Shown: positions 21,640-31,534 of the stretch, one piece after another | How positions within the stretch are numbered: position 1 is the first letter of the stretch | How the letters are laid out: the number at the start of each line of letters is the position of its first letter | Assembly: GCF_000321225.1 (NCBI RefSeq) | Contig: NW_004450267.1 | Coordinates: forward strand, 2,859,191 to 2,923,190 | Source: Odobenus rosmarus divergens | Lineage: Eukaryota > Chordata > Mammalia > Carnivora > Odobenidae | Length of the DNA stretch: 64,000 nucleotides | Reading direction: 5' to 3' | Translations under genes and position numbers: made by a program | The notes under the pieces: generated by a model | Databases searched by the model: none | What the model was told of the DNA's origin: nothing | Seen by the model: the letters and a program-made list of their open reading frames with translations, nothing else

Positions 21640-22085
21640 GCGCCCCCCCCCTCCCGGCCCCAAGGCTGAGGATGCACCAGGCTCCCCCGCGTCTCCCTGC
21701 AGATGCATTTGCTGTTTCCGGCCCGGCCCCGGCGCCCCCACCACGGGAGGTTCCCCTGCAGATGTTCAGACGCTACAGAAACGGAAAACCAGGGCCAGCA
21801 GAGCTCGTTGAGTTCCCAGAGCGGCTCAGGCACGCGGCATCTCTCCCCACCGGCAGCGCCTTAAATACCGGAGGACTTGCCAAGGATGGAGCTGTTGTGT
21901 TGGGAGCTCGGGTTTCTCCCGCCGCGAGGCTGAGCGGTGGCGCAGCTGCTCCGAGGTCACGCCCGAGACACGTCCGCACACGCCCGGGCGGGGGGCGGGG
22001 GAGCGAGGGCCGGGGGACGCGGGGGCGCGCCGCGTCTCCGTCCCCAGCTCCGTTTCCCAATCAAGCCGCCGGGGAGCTGGCTTCC
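21640..22085. promoter_or_regulatory. CpG island (candidate promoter)
   Basis: About 25 CpG fall within 21901-22080, where the surrounding DNA has almost none. GC boxes (GGGCGGGGGGCGGGG, 21986-22000) and a CCAAT box (22057-22061, read GATTGG on the minus strand) are present. A 193-codon plus frame (21522-22103) crosses the island, but its Pro/Arg/Gly-rich product has no domain that I recognise. No TATA box is well placed. Direction of transcription cannot be decided from sequence. Confidence 0.6.
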
Positions 22086-22105
22086 CTCTCCCCACCCAGA
22101 TAGTA

Positions 22106-22122
22106 TTTTTTTTTTTTTTTTT
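22106..22122. repeat. Poly-T run of 17
   Basis: Homopolymer directly at the downstream edge of the CpG island. No SINE or LINE body is attached on either side. Confidence 0.9.
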
Positions 22123-22649
22123 GCAAAACAAAAGGAATGCAAAAGCAAAACAGAAAGACCCTACGTGAAGAGAAATGCTGCTTTTCAGCGCCAATTGTGA
22201 GCTTTCTTTGTTTTTCAGTTGTTTTGGAATTCAGTCTGTATTGGATCTGAAGTTATTTTTCAATAGATGGCTGAAAGAGAACCGAAATTTGCCCTAGGAA
22301 ACCTAAAGCCCTGTAACCTTGAAAAGTTAGTCTTCCTTTTGTATTACTTAAAATATTTGCGTGTGAATGCTTAGAGCCCTCTGCGTATGATAAAAATAGA
22401 GGCACCGTTCAGTCTGACCACCTGTGTTTCCCTTGGATTGCATATTTTCCGTGGTAAACAAGAAAACACAGATTGGAAATCCATTCGTTCCTTCACAAGA
22501 AGGCTTCAGTTGGGATCTGTTTGTGTTTTCAATCAGTGGAAACCAAAACCAACCTTTGCAAGATTAAGATATTTCAGGCAAAGAAACTTCAGGACATCTT
22601 TTATCCCCTCGGAAGCTATTTCTACAAGAAAGGCCAAGATTTTTTTTTA
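22123..22649. other. Unique AT-moderate stretch
   Basis: No repeat recognised next to the CpG island. If the island starts a transcript rightward, first-exon or intron sequence would lie here. I see no convincing donor-flanked coding exon. Confidence 0.4.
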
Positions 22650-22882
22650 TGCATTTAATGATTATCATTACCATTTAATTTACTGAGCACATATTATGGC
22701 ACAAGGTATATGCTTGACCCGTCACCTCGCTTGTGACAATATTGGGAAGTAGTTACTCTTAATTTCTATTTTACAGAGGAGAAGACAGGCTCAGGGAGAG
22801 CCCGCAGTAGCTAATAAGTGATAAAAACTTTATGTGCCTTCCTCTCAGGTCTGAGAGCTGCAGAGCTGGGCTCCTTCCACCA
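22650..22882 (-). mobile_element. MIR, near full length
   Basis: 'atttactgagcacatattat', 'aatttctattttacagagga', 'gaagacaggctcagggagag', then 'gcagagctgggctcc' near the head. Confidence 0.85.
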
Positions 22883-23034
22883 CTGAAAACCAGTTCGTGT
22901 TTAAAGAGTTCTAAGTCAATGGACGGTCAGGAACAGAAAGGGGGATCTGATCTTTTCATTTTCAACATAACTTTTAGGGGGAGAGGCACACGGTGAAAGG
23001 CACTGATTTGGAGAACCGGTTACCATCTCGCCAT

Positions 23035-23128
23035 CCAACCTTAATACGCCTCTGAGCCTCAGTCTGTCTCTCTAAAATTATCTCTAAAGTCCCATCTAGC
23101 TCGGACATCTGAAGATTTATCCTAAATT
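23035..23128 (+). mobile_element. MIR-family 3' fragment
   Basis: 'tctgagcctcagtctgtctc', 'tctctaaagtcccatctagc' and 'tcggacatctgaagattta' match the MIR variant with the CTAAGGTCCCTTCCAGC 3' block. Confidence 0.6.
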
Positions 23129-23216
23129 TAAAAGCTCGGACTCTTCAGCTTCCTATTGGACGTGGCGTGATATTAATCACTACTTTGCTAATTCCCTGGT
23201 TTCATTTACCTAACTA

Positions 23217-23394
23217 ACTGTGGTTCTCAACACTGGCTGCATGTTAGAATCTTCCGGAGGAGACTTTAAAAATACAGATGCTCAGGCCATACCCCCAGAG
23301 ATCCTGGTTTAATTGGCCTGAACCCTGGCCACGGGCATCAGTGTTTGTCCGAGACACTCCGGGTGAACATGCAGCCAGCACTGCTATTGATCTA
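23217..23394 (+). mobile_element. MER5A hAT-Charlie element, near full length
   Basis: 'gtggttctcaacactggctg', 'catgttagaatcttccggag', 'tttaaaaatacagatgctca', 'gggcatcagtgtttgtccga' and 'gaacatgcagccagcactgc' are in MER5A order. Confidence 0.9.
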
Positions 23395-23598
23395 ACCTAG
23401 TGAACTGCTTCAATTTCATCCATCCCAGTTGTGCTTTTATAAATGTACTTGCTGTAACTGGAATTCCTTTTTATAAAACCCAGTAACACTGGTGCTACCA
23501 GAAGCAAGCTGAAAACAGATGTGAGCTTTTTACTATATTTATGTAATTTGCCTACATAAGTGAAGGCATCTCACCGAAATTTCAAAATGCTCTAAGAG

Positions 23599-23637
23599 AG
23601 TGTGTGTGTGTGCATGTGTGTGGTTGTTGTTGTTGTC
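23599..23637. repeat. (TG)n/(GTT)n microsatellite
   Basis: (GT)7-type run interrupted by CA, then (GTT)n. Confidence 0.9.
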
Positions 23638-24206
23638 GAGATAATAGACGATTTTTTTTTCTTCAGGGGTAGAGCTAGAAGGGTGTTATACTAACCAGAA
23701 GGTTCTAGGTCAATCAGATCCAATAATTGATTGGCCAGGTGAAAGAAATTGCATGAAATATTTTTTCAACCCAAGGGTAATTTTTGCAAACAGCCTATTT
23801 TAGGCCTGGCCTAAGAGGGGGCCTGAGCTGGAAGTGGCAGAAGTAGGGAAGAGTCTGCATGCAGGGACAGCCTGGAGCCATTCGAATCCCAGAAGGTCCT
23901 AGGCTATTTTATGTACTCTTAGTCTCTCCATTTGCCATCGATTTCAGAGAGGCAAACTTCCCAAAGTGTTCCATCTAAATGTGATCCAATGACACAGTGT
24001 ACCCAGGGAAAGTCCAAATAAGTCAAAAAAGATTTACTCTTTCTTTATGGAAAGATCTACTGATTTCGTAATATACAGAAGAAATCTAGAGAGCTTGTTT
24101 CATTAAAAAAATAATGTGTTACAGTTTGTTGATTAAGCTTAACCTTCTCTCTTGCTATTTCACATGAACCTACAAGACCCACCACATCACACATCGCAAC
24201 CACCAC
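23638..24206. other. Unique stretch
   Basis: No recognised repeat or exon. 23940-24180 is AT-moderate. Confidence 0.4.
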
Positions 24207-24267
24207 ATCACACACACACAGACACACACACACAGACACACACACACACAGACAAACACACACACAA
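24207..24267. repeat. (CA)n microsatellite
   Basis: Dinucleotide CA array with regular GA interruptions (CACAGACACA pattern). Antisense frames through it encode Cys/Val repeats and are artefacts. Confidence 0.95.
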
Positions 24268-25194
24268 ATGGAAATGGAAATGTAGTCTTTTGATTTAATC
24301 TCTGGTGACACAATTCAGGTGGATGAAATACTAGTAGTTGGTGTTAGTTGATACTGTGGTCAGAACAGTGACTTCTCCAAACATCTATGGTGGGACTGAC
24401 ATTCAAACAGGAACATCAGGTGATTCTGTGGACCTTTGGCCTTTACCTATCACTTGTAAACAAACGCAACCATTCAAATGGACACAAGATTCTACTTAAT
24501 GTAAAAATGCGTGAAATCGCCTTACAAGTTAAACTTCTGTGTTTCCCCCTCAGCAATGGAAAGATTAACATTTCTGTACAGGGAATGGTTTTGATCTTGC
24601 CTTCCAGCTACAGTATTTACATTCCAGTAAAGTTCATCTGGATCAGTTGGTAGTCACATGAATGAATGTGCAGCCCAAGATCATGTTCTTAAATAAAGTG
24701 ATCATCCAAAGAATAGGGTGGTGGTGGGGGCGGTGCTTATCCTAATGATCTAAAGATGAAAATCCCAGAAAGATGCAGAAATGTGCCCTAATGTAAATTT
24801 CTGTCATAAACTCTGGGTCAAAAAAAAATTGTTTCAGCATTAGAACAAGGCAGGAACAAACTGATTAAAGCTTGCTTAGATGAGGAAACTGAGAAAACAT
24901 CTTGTCAACCCAGATACATTGTCCTGTATAGATGAAAGATGGGTCTGTGCTTTAAAAAATTAAAATTTAAAAAAATCAGTCTAGGTAAGAGAAAGGGACT
25001 TTGAAGTATCAGGGAAGTTGTCACTTCTTGTGTGAACGACAGGGATCAGATCAGAATTATTGACCTAGAAAAAGAAGCTAATAGCACAGTTTCCAAAGGA
25101 GGAAATGATTGTTTTAATCTCTTTTACTTGTAATGGTATGTAGTCTATGTTTGGGGACAGAAGCTGTCTAATAAAAAAAAAATGTGTTTCATTT
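24268..25194. other. Repeat-poor AT-moderate stretch
   Basis: More than 900 bases with no repeat that I recognise. 24440-24480 holds 'cttgtaaacaaacgcaacca' with a forkhead-type GTAAACAAAC core. Poly-A pieces near 24822-24830 and 24954-24975. It could hold a conserved element, which I cannot test. Confidence 0.35.
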
Positions 25195-25320
25195 CTGTAT
25201 AATCCAATAAACGTTTATTGAGCCCTTACTTTGTACCAGGCACTGGGCTAAGCATAAAAATGCCAAGATGAGTAAGACTCCATTCAGTTCCTCAAGACAC
25301 TCGCCATCAGGTGACATTGC
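25195..25320 (-). mobile_element. L2 3' end fragment
   Basis: 'aataaacgtttattgagccc', 'ttactttgtaccaggcactg' and 'ttcagttcctcaagacactc' are the antisense L2 terminus. Confidence 0.75.
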
Positions 25321-25439
25321 TTACAGTGGAAATTCACGTAAGGTGTTAGTGTGACCATGGGTTCACAGCTGAGAGATCTAGCTGTGCACATCTCAAGGCT
25401 TGGAGGAATGACTTGAACATGCCGCCAGCTTTGATCATC

Positions 25440-25570
25440 AGTTTAATCCAACAGAAGTTCTCTCAGAGCCAGCCCTGGGCGGGAGCTCATGGAACCCATC
25501 ATGGAGATGCAGAGATGAGTAAGTCAGGATCCTCGCCTTCCAGAGGCTCTCAACCAAGTTTCCGGATAAA
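25440..25570 (-). mobile_element. Possible L2 fragment
   Basis: 'gatgcagagatgagtaagtc' and 'cctcgccttccagaggctct' resemble the antisense L2 segment GATGAATAAGACA ... CCCTGCCCTCAAGGAGCTC. Confidence 0.48.
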
Positions 25571-26287
25571 AAGGAAAACTAGATGAGTAACTTTAATGAT
25601 AACTCATTGCGGGCAGGTAAGGACTGCTTGCTAATTGGTTCTCCCCAAGAGAAACTAGACAGAGAGACTTCTGAAATGCTTTGGAAGAATAACGTTATAA
25701 AAGCACAATAGGTTAAAACACTGGAATGACAAATTAGCCTTGCCAGCCACTTAGTTAATGGTCTTCCTTCAGCACATTGGGCTAAGAAGTAGATCTTAAC
25801 TGGTAGCTTCTCTGTGCCTGTCACAGACATTTAACTCTCTTCAGAGAAAGAAGTTTTAGGAGCCATCAGTTTGTAATTTAATGGGCTTTTCAGGGAAAGC
25901 AAAGTACTGGTACAATGGAATTCAACAAGCCACCTCTAGACAAGAGTTGAAGCAAAAAGTATCATTGAAGGAAATGTTACATCATGGCGGCTGTGCATGT
26001 GGCTCCTTCCAGCCCTTCCCTCCCCTTCCCCAGCCATCTGGGCCTGGATGGCTGTACCTGTATCTCAATTCTCCAGGCCCCTGGCTGTCTCCCTGGATCA
26101 GACATCCCAGCCAGTACAGTTTGGAGCTGTTCTCTAGTGGGGTCATGACCTTCCCAATTAGTCTGTGAGACCCTGACACTAGAGATCACATCCCCTCTCC
26201 CCTCCCCCACCTCCCTGCTCCTGTCTTAGGGCTTGTGTATGAGATGGCAGAACATGGCCTGACAGGGGAAGGGGAAGCCTCATACTT
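25571..26287. other. Unique non-coding stretch
   Basis: No repeat recognised. Open frames up to 95 codons with no domain. Confidence 0.4.
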
Positions 26288-26448
26288 GAACTAGAAGACC
26301 TGGAGACCATGCCCACTACAACCACTGACTGGCTATTGACCCTAGAAAAGTAACTTTTTCTGTCTAGACTTTAGTGTCCCCATCTGTAAAGTGAAGAGGA
26401 TGGACTATACATTCCTTGAGGTCTGCTCCTAATACTCTACGATCATGT
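26288..26448 (+). mobile_element. MIR-family element
   Basis: 'gactggctattgaccctaga', 'ttagtgtccccatctgtaaa' and 'tgaagaggatggactataca' are in sense MIR order, ending with the 'aatactctacgatcat' block. Confidence 0.7.
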
Positions 26449-26468
26449 GTCTTCTAGCAATTGCCAAA

Positions 26469-26517
26469 TCTCTCTCTCTCTCTCTCCCCTTGTCTCCACA
26501 CACACACTCACACACCA
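26469..26517. repeat. (CT)n followed by (CA)n
   Basis: CT array at 26469-26488 and CA array at 26497-26517. Confidence 0.88.
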
Positions 26518-26542
26518 CCTCCCACCTCACTTTTCATTTCTT

Positions 26543-26953
26543 TTTTTTTAAAGATTTTATTTATTTACTTGATGGGGCGCCTGGATGGCTCAGTTGGTTG
26601 GGTGTCTGCCTTTGGCTCAGGTCATGATCCCAGGGTGGAGCCCCACATCGGGGTCCCCGCTCAGTGGGAGCCTGCTTCTCCTCCTCCCCACTTGTGCTCT
26701 CTCTCACTATCTCTGTCTCTGTCTCCGTCTCTCTCTCAAGTGAATAAGTAAAATCTCTTTTAAAAAGATTTATTCATTTGAGAGAGAGACTGTGCACACA
26801 AGCGGGGGTGGGGGGCACCGGTAAGGGGCAGAGGCAGAGGGAGAAGCAGGCTCCCCGCTGAGCAGGGAGCCCTGCGGAGCTCCATCCCAGGACCCTGAGA
26901 TCACGACCTGAGCCAAAGGCAGACGCTTAACGACTGAGCCACCCAGGTGCCCC
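26543..26953 (-). mobile_element. Outer Can-SINE, split by a second SINE
   Basis: Antisense SINEC whose 3' part (26543-26573, T run and TTTATTTATTTACTTGA) and body (26766-26953, from GATTTATTCATTTGAGAGAG to GAGCCACCCAGGTGCCC) are separated by an insertion. The outer target duplication cacttttcatttctt is exact at 26528-26542 and 26954-26968, which proves that the two halves are one element. Confidence 0.95.
26574..26765 (+). mobile_element. Inner Can-SINE nested in the A-tail region of the outer copy
   Basis: Sense SINEC: GGGGCGCCTGGATGGCTCAG head at 26574, GTCATGATCCCAGGGTGGAG, CT-rich body, tail AAGTGAATAAGTAAAATCTC. It lies in the opposite direction to the outer element. The flanking AAAGATTTTATTTATTTACTTGA / AAAAGATTTATTCATTTGAGA pair looks like its imperfect target duplication. 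Confidence 0.95.
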
Positions 26954-26968
26954 CACTTTTCATTTCTT

Positions 26969-27901
26969 AAATAAGACAAACACACAACCTCAGATACACA
27001 AACCTCAAATTACTGCCATTAGGCCTCCCCAGATGACTGCTCTGAAGACTGGCATTTTATCCTAACAACATCAACATGACATTGACCCCAACTCCCACTG
27101 AATACAAAACACATGTGGCCCAATTCTTCACAGAACAGCTTCACATACGACCCCGATATAGAACGGTGCGATTCTACAATAACCCGCCACTGTTGGGCCT
27201 GGTTCACAGAAGCAGGCTCTCCAGTCCTCTCAGCACCCCGTGAAGCCAGCCGTCCCCTCCCTTGGGTGCCACATGCACAGCTGCAGATGCGAGTGGGAGG
27301 CAGGAAGGGAGCGGCTGAAGTTCAAGAAGAGCAAGGGGAAGAGATGAGAAAAGGGGAGGGCGAGGGGGAGGAGGGGCTGCATTCCTGACAGCAGGGAAAA
27401 TCCGCCGGCATTAATCTGCCCCCAGCTCCCAGCCCTCAGCTTCCAGTGCCTCACACCTCCTAAGAGTTAGAGCCGTGGGTTAGTCTCCTGAGCCTCTGCC
27501 ACTGCCCTGCCCTCTCCTGCTATCTCCCCTTTTAGGTGGCCCTAAAAAGAATGTCCCTTGCAATCTCTCTCCAGCTGTTTGATCTTTTTAAGTATCTCTC
27601 ACTTGTCCGTGGCATATGCTCCAACCAAAAAATAGATCTTGGGCATTCAGGATGGAAAAGGATATTAAATGGCAAAAGCCAGCCTCGTGCCAAGGGTGTG
27701 GGCAGCCCCTAGATATCTCTGATGACCAGATGTCCTGGATTTGCTAGGATGGTCTTAATTTAAAACATTCTGGTCTCTTGTCCCCAGAAGTGCCTTCACA
27801 CTTGTCCGACCATGTGTCCCTGTTTGGGGTTTGGAAAATATAGTTACCACGTGGATACCTGATATCCAAGTGTCAAACAGACCCAGTGTTGGCGTCATGG
27901 G
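26969..27901. other. Unique non-coding stretch
   Basis: Purine-rich at 27290-27380. The part at 27720-27840 ('ccagatgtcctggatttgct') has the feel of an old interspersed repeat that I cannot name. No exon supported. Confidence 0.4.
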
Positions 27902-28035
27902 GGTGGAAAGAGGACAGATATTGGAGCCAGACGGATCTTGGGTCAACCAGCTCTGCCACTCACTCTCCGTGAGACTCTTGGCAGCTTTTATTCTTTCTAA
28001 GCCTCAGTTTCTTCGTCTAGAAAATGATGAGTTTC
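27902..28035 (+). mobile_element. MIR
   Basis: 'atattggagccagacggatc', 'aaccagctctgccactcact', 'gtgagactcttggcagcttt' and 'cctcagtttcttcgtctaga' are sense MIR from near its head to the core. Confidence 0.87.
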
Positions 28036-28549
28036 CCTAAAGAAGTCAGAGCCATGGATTTTGACTTATCAGAAAAACCTGGCTCACAGACACTTAATAT
28101 CTTCCAGATGTTTCTGTCTGTCCTGTCCTATTGTTTGGATTTTGGTCAGATCTAGTGTGCTACTATTTAAAGCATTGACTGAAATGTACAGTTCAGGGTG
28201 CCGTCTCGAACGGCTATGATAACAGCCACCAAAATAGCCCAACACATATACTACGCCCATCTTTCTTCCTGCCCATCATTCCAGAGTCTCCTCACTCCTC
28301 AAGATTGGTTCAAATCCACTCCCCACGGCTGCTGACAGGTTCCTGTAAGCTGTTCCTGCCCCAGCCAGGTGGGGGGCATCCACATCACTGCTGCAGGCTC
28401 CAGCTGATTTTGCCTCTGCTCTCTCCTCCCTCTGGTCACCCGTCTCCAGCCCAGCATGTGGACCCTGCCTTGAGCCCTTCTCCCCACCTGGTGCTCTGAC
28501 GCCGAGGTAGACAATGGAAGGTGGGTCCACTATGGAGCCAGCCAAGCAC
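28036..28549. other. Unique non-coding stretch
   Basis: No repeat or exon recognised. 28320-28500 is pyrimidine-rich on the plus strand. Confidence 0.4.
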
Positions 28550-28652
28550 CATATCTAAGCTGGCATCCCACTAACCTGCTATTGACCTTAGTCTTGTCCC
28601 TTGGCCTTTCTCAGCCTCAATGTCCTCATGTGAAAACTAGGGTGAGGTTTCC
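28550..28652 (+). mobile_element. Decayed MIR fragment
   Basis: 'cactaacctgctattgacct', 'ggcctttctcagcctcaatg' and 'tcctcatgtgaaaactaggg' in sense MIR order. Confidence 0.58.
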
Positions 28653-28714
28653 CATAACTTTTCCCTGTGAGAAGCTTTTAAAGCCTCTTTGTGGCCATGT
28701 CATTTCACACGCGT

Positions 28715-28989
28715 TTACTCCTCCATCCCCACACCTTTTTCAGTTCCCATTTCCAGGCACGCCGTGCATAAACTCAGCCTTCAAAATCCTCCATCATCTG
28801 GCCATACCGCAAGCTTCTCAAACTTACTGCCCACCTGGCACGTGCTTTCGGTCCCAGCCATGTTAGGTTCCTCACTGCTCACTCACCCCTGTCCCTGCAC
28901 CTGTGCCCAAGCTCTTGCCTTCACCAGGCATGCCTTCTGTCCGCCTATCCAAAGAGGTCTCTTTCCAGACTCAGTCACCCTTACCCCAC
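28715..28989 (+). mobile_element. L2 LINE, 5' part of an interrupted copy
   Basis: 'aaaatcctccatcatctggc', 'caagctcttgccttcaccag' and 'gcatgccttctgtccgccta' are the sense L2 blocks (CATGATCTGGCC, GCACTTGCTGTTCC, GGAATGCTCTTCC). It is cut by the LTR at 28990 and appears to resume at 29400. Confidence 0.75.
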
Positions 28990-29399
28990 TGCTACGAACT
29001 GAAGTCTGTCCCCCCAAAATTCATATGATGACACCCTGACTCCCCCAGTGTGAAGTACGTTTAGAGACAGGCCCTTTCAGGAAGTAGTTAAGGTTAAATG
29101 AGGTTATAACGGTACTACTCTAATCAGATAGCATTAGTGTCCTTATAAGAAAAGACACTTGAGAGCTGTCTCTCTCTCTCCCTCTCCTTCACTCTCTCCC
29201 CCACCTCGGCTATATGAGGACACAGCGAGAAAGTAGCAGCTATAAGCCAAGAAGAGAGCTCTCACCAAAAAACAAATGAACCATGACCTTGATCTTGGAC
29301 TTCCCCGCCTCCAGAAGGAACTGTGAGAAAATCAGCCTCTGTTGTTTAAGCCACCCGTCTATGGTATTTTGTTACGGCAGCCCCAGCTGACTAATAATA
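28990..29399 (+). mobile_element. Solo LTR, MLT1-like (ERVL-MaLR), with 5-bp target duplication
   Basis: 'gaactgaagtctgtcccccc', 'aattcatatgatgacaccct', 'taaggttaaatgaggttata', 'cttgatcttggacttccccg', 'gttgtttaagccacccgtct' and 'ggtattttgttacggcagcc' give full LTR order. The exact 5-base flank cccac is at 28985-28989 and 29400-29404, as expected for this class. No internal retroviral sequence is present. Its end reads TA instead of CA. Confidence 0.9.
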
Positions 29400-29645
29400 C
29401 CCACCGTCACTGCTCTCTCCTTCCTCCGAGCCTTGTGTCACTTGTCACCTGCCCCTCACATGCTAGCACTAAATAAGTGACACTCTATCCTGCTGACTCC
29501 CTAATTTGCCCTATGTGTGCCCATTTTGCTCCTCCAATACGGAAAAAAAAAAAAAAAAAAAGCTCTTTGCAGGGAAGATTGTATCACCCAAAGGCCCCAC
29601 ACAAAGCATTGCACACAGCAGATGCTCAAGACATGCTGAGCTGGT
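29400..29645 (+). mobile_element. L2 LINE, 3' part after the LTR
   Basis: 'gccttgtgtcacttgtcacc' and the 3' end 'cacaaagcattgcacacagc' plus 'agatgctcaagacatgctga' fit the sense L2 terminus (GCCTGGCACATAGTAGGTGCTCAATAAAT). A run of 19 A at 29543-29561 sits inside. Confidence 0.55.
29543..29561. repeat. Poly-A run of 19
   Basis: Homopolymer inside the L2-like segment with no SINE body attached. Confidence 0.9.
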
Positions 29646-29977
29646 AAAAAGTCATGCACTGATGGAGAAGGAGCAGCAATCCTGGAGGGACAGAAGTCTT
29701 TTAGGCCATGGATGCCCTTAGAGGCACGCACTTACCGCCCTCAGACATTTGCTTCTCTATGTCCAATCTTGGCTTTGTCACCATGGCCCACGGGAGGGCA
29801 CTGGGAAGGGGCAAGCACACAAAAGATGGTTCACACTAATGAAACAGGGAATTTCCCCAACCAGCAGGCTAGCTGCCAAAGAGACAGGTGTATTCATATT
29901 GAGTAGCCACTGAAAATATTTGTCATTTCTGTGCATATTTTATATGCATACTGAAAAGCATCCATGCACGAAATATT
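29646..29977. other. Unique stretch
   Basis: Nothing recognised. It becomes AT-rich toward the microsatellite. Confidence 0.4.
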
Positions 29978-30088
29978 TCAGCAATTTCATATATATGTTA
30001 TAAATTATATAGGTGTGTATATATATATTATAAATTATATATATGTGTGTGTGTATATGTGTATGTGTGTATATATATATATATTATA
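29978..30088. repeat. (TA)n/(TG)n compound microsatellite
   Basis: Alternating TATATA and GTGTGT tracts with an approximately repeated TATATATATTATAAATTATA phrase. Confidence 0.93.
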
Positions 30089-30089
30089 A

Positions 30090-30247
30090 AGCACCTGCAT
30101 TGTGCCAACCACTCACTACCCAAGTCACTTCAGACCCAATATCAATTGAGCTTATCTCCATGTTATAAGTGAGAAAATTGAGACTTAAAGAGGGTAAGTA
30201 ACTTGCCCAAAGTCACACACTTGGCAAGTGAGACTGTGAGCCAGTGA
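30090..30247 (-). mobile_element. MIR fragment
   Basis: 'agcacctgcattgtgccaac', 'gagaaaattgagacttaaag' and 'agtaacttgcccaaagtcac' are antisense MIR. It directly abuts the microsatellite. Confidence 0.72.
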
Positions 30248-30394
30248 TAGATTGCATTTGAAAAGCATTAATTTGCTAGTTGATTCAGCCAACAAACAGA
30301 GCAGATACCATAAGCAAAACCCCCAAACTACTGTTTGTGGGGGTATAGAAAGGAGGGCAACATAGTCTCTATCCTTAAGAAACTGTAGAAGGGA

Positions 30395-30601
30395 GGGGTG
30401 TCTGGGTGGCTCGGTTGTTAAGCGTCTGCCTTCGGCTCAGGTCATGATCCAGGGGTCCCGGGATCGAGCCCCGCATCAGGCTCTCTGCTCCGCCGAAGGC
30501 TGCTTCTCCCTCTCCCACTCCCCCTGCTTGTGTTCGCTCTTTCGCTGCGTCTCTCTCTGTCAGATAAATAAATAAAATCTTTAAAAAAAAAAAGAAAGAA
30601 A
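30395..30601 (+). mobile_element. Can-SINE (SINEC), sense
   Basis: Head GGGGTGTCTGGGTGGCTCGG, GTCTGCCTTCGGCTCAGGTC, CGGGATCGAGCCCCGCATCA, CTCCCCCTGCTTGTGTTCGC, and tail AATAAATAAAATC plus A run. Flanks aagaaactgtagaaggga (30377-30394) and aagagattgtagagggga (30602-30619) agree at 15 of 18 positions. The CTCCGCCGAAGGCTGCTTCT wording is the arctoid-like form. Confidence 0.96.
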
Positions 30602-30619
30602 AAGAGATTGTAGAGGGGA

Positions 30620-31534
30620 GGAGAAGATCACAAGCTCTAAGCGCTACAACGGCCTTAGGAGGACCAGGAACCAAGTGTTTCAGGAGTTCCAGGGGAGGGG
30701 AGAGGGGTTGCACCCCAGGCCTCAGGATGGGACATTGAAGGACAAACAAAAGCGAGGTGCAGACATGGGAAGATGCCCATCCAGCACAGAAGTGCAGTGG
30801 GGGGCTCACTAACCAGGATCACAGGCCTGTAGGGTGGAGCATCCCAAGGCACACAGGCCAATGTCACAGGAGGAGGACCTCTGATAGCAGGAGGCTGAGC
30901 TGAGGCCAAGCTGCTGGAGTCCCAGGATGTCTGGTTTACCCCCATCCCCATGTGCCTCACTCCCAACTTCTCTAGTTAGGGCAGGGAACTCAATGAGGGG
31001 CACCAGGCTGCTGAGAAGGAGCATGATGCCTTGCGGGGGGGGGGGGGTGGTGCACCAGGGTGTGGCAGAAGGGGCCTAGGCCTTTAGAAGTCACTCTGGG
31101 GCTACCCAGCAGGCTGGCCTCGGATAGGTCCCCCAACATGGTTGGGCTTAGAAGGCCTCGGTCTGGGGGATTTCTGAGGCCCACCTGATTCCCACTTAAA
31201 CCAGGCACTGGGCTGGAGTTGTGGGTCCCTTAGAAAGTGAAGGCTCCCCAGACCACCCGCCTGGCCCTGGAGGAAGCTGTTTTTTATTCGGGGGAAGTAG
31301 GCACAGTGGGGCCTCTGGCTCAAGAGATCGCAGGTCATTGGGCCCAACCTCAGGGCGCCTGGTGGGGGACCAGGAAGGTGTACCCGTCTGACACCCGCGG
31401 TGGGGAGGGTCCTCCCCACCCCCCTCCAGCCACAGCCGTCCCGCCTGCTCCCCAGGCCCTTCTCTGAGTGGTGTCTGCGCCTAGAAGGCTGCTCCATCCA
31501 CCATGGCTAGGCTGGTGGAGCCCACGGAGACTAG
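30620..31534. other. Unique GC-rich stretch upstream of a CpG island
   Basis: A run of 13 G at 31035-31047. GC content climbs toward 31.5 kb. Frames up to 131 codons overlap on both strands without a domain. No recognised repeat after the SINE. Confidence 0.4.
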
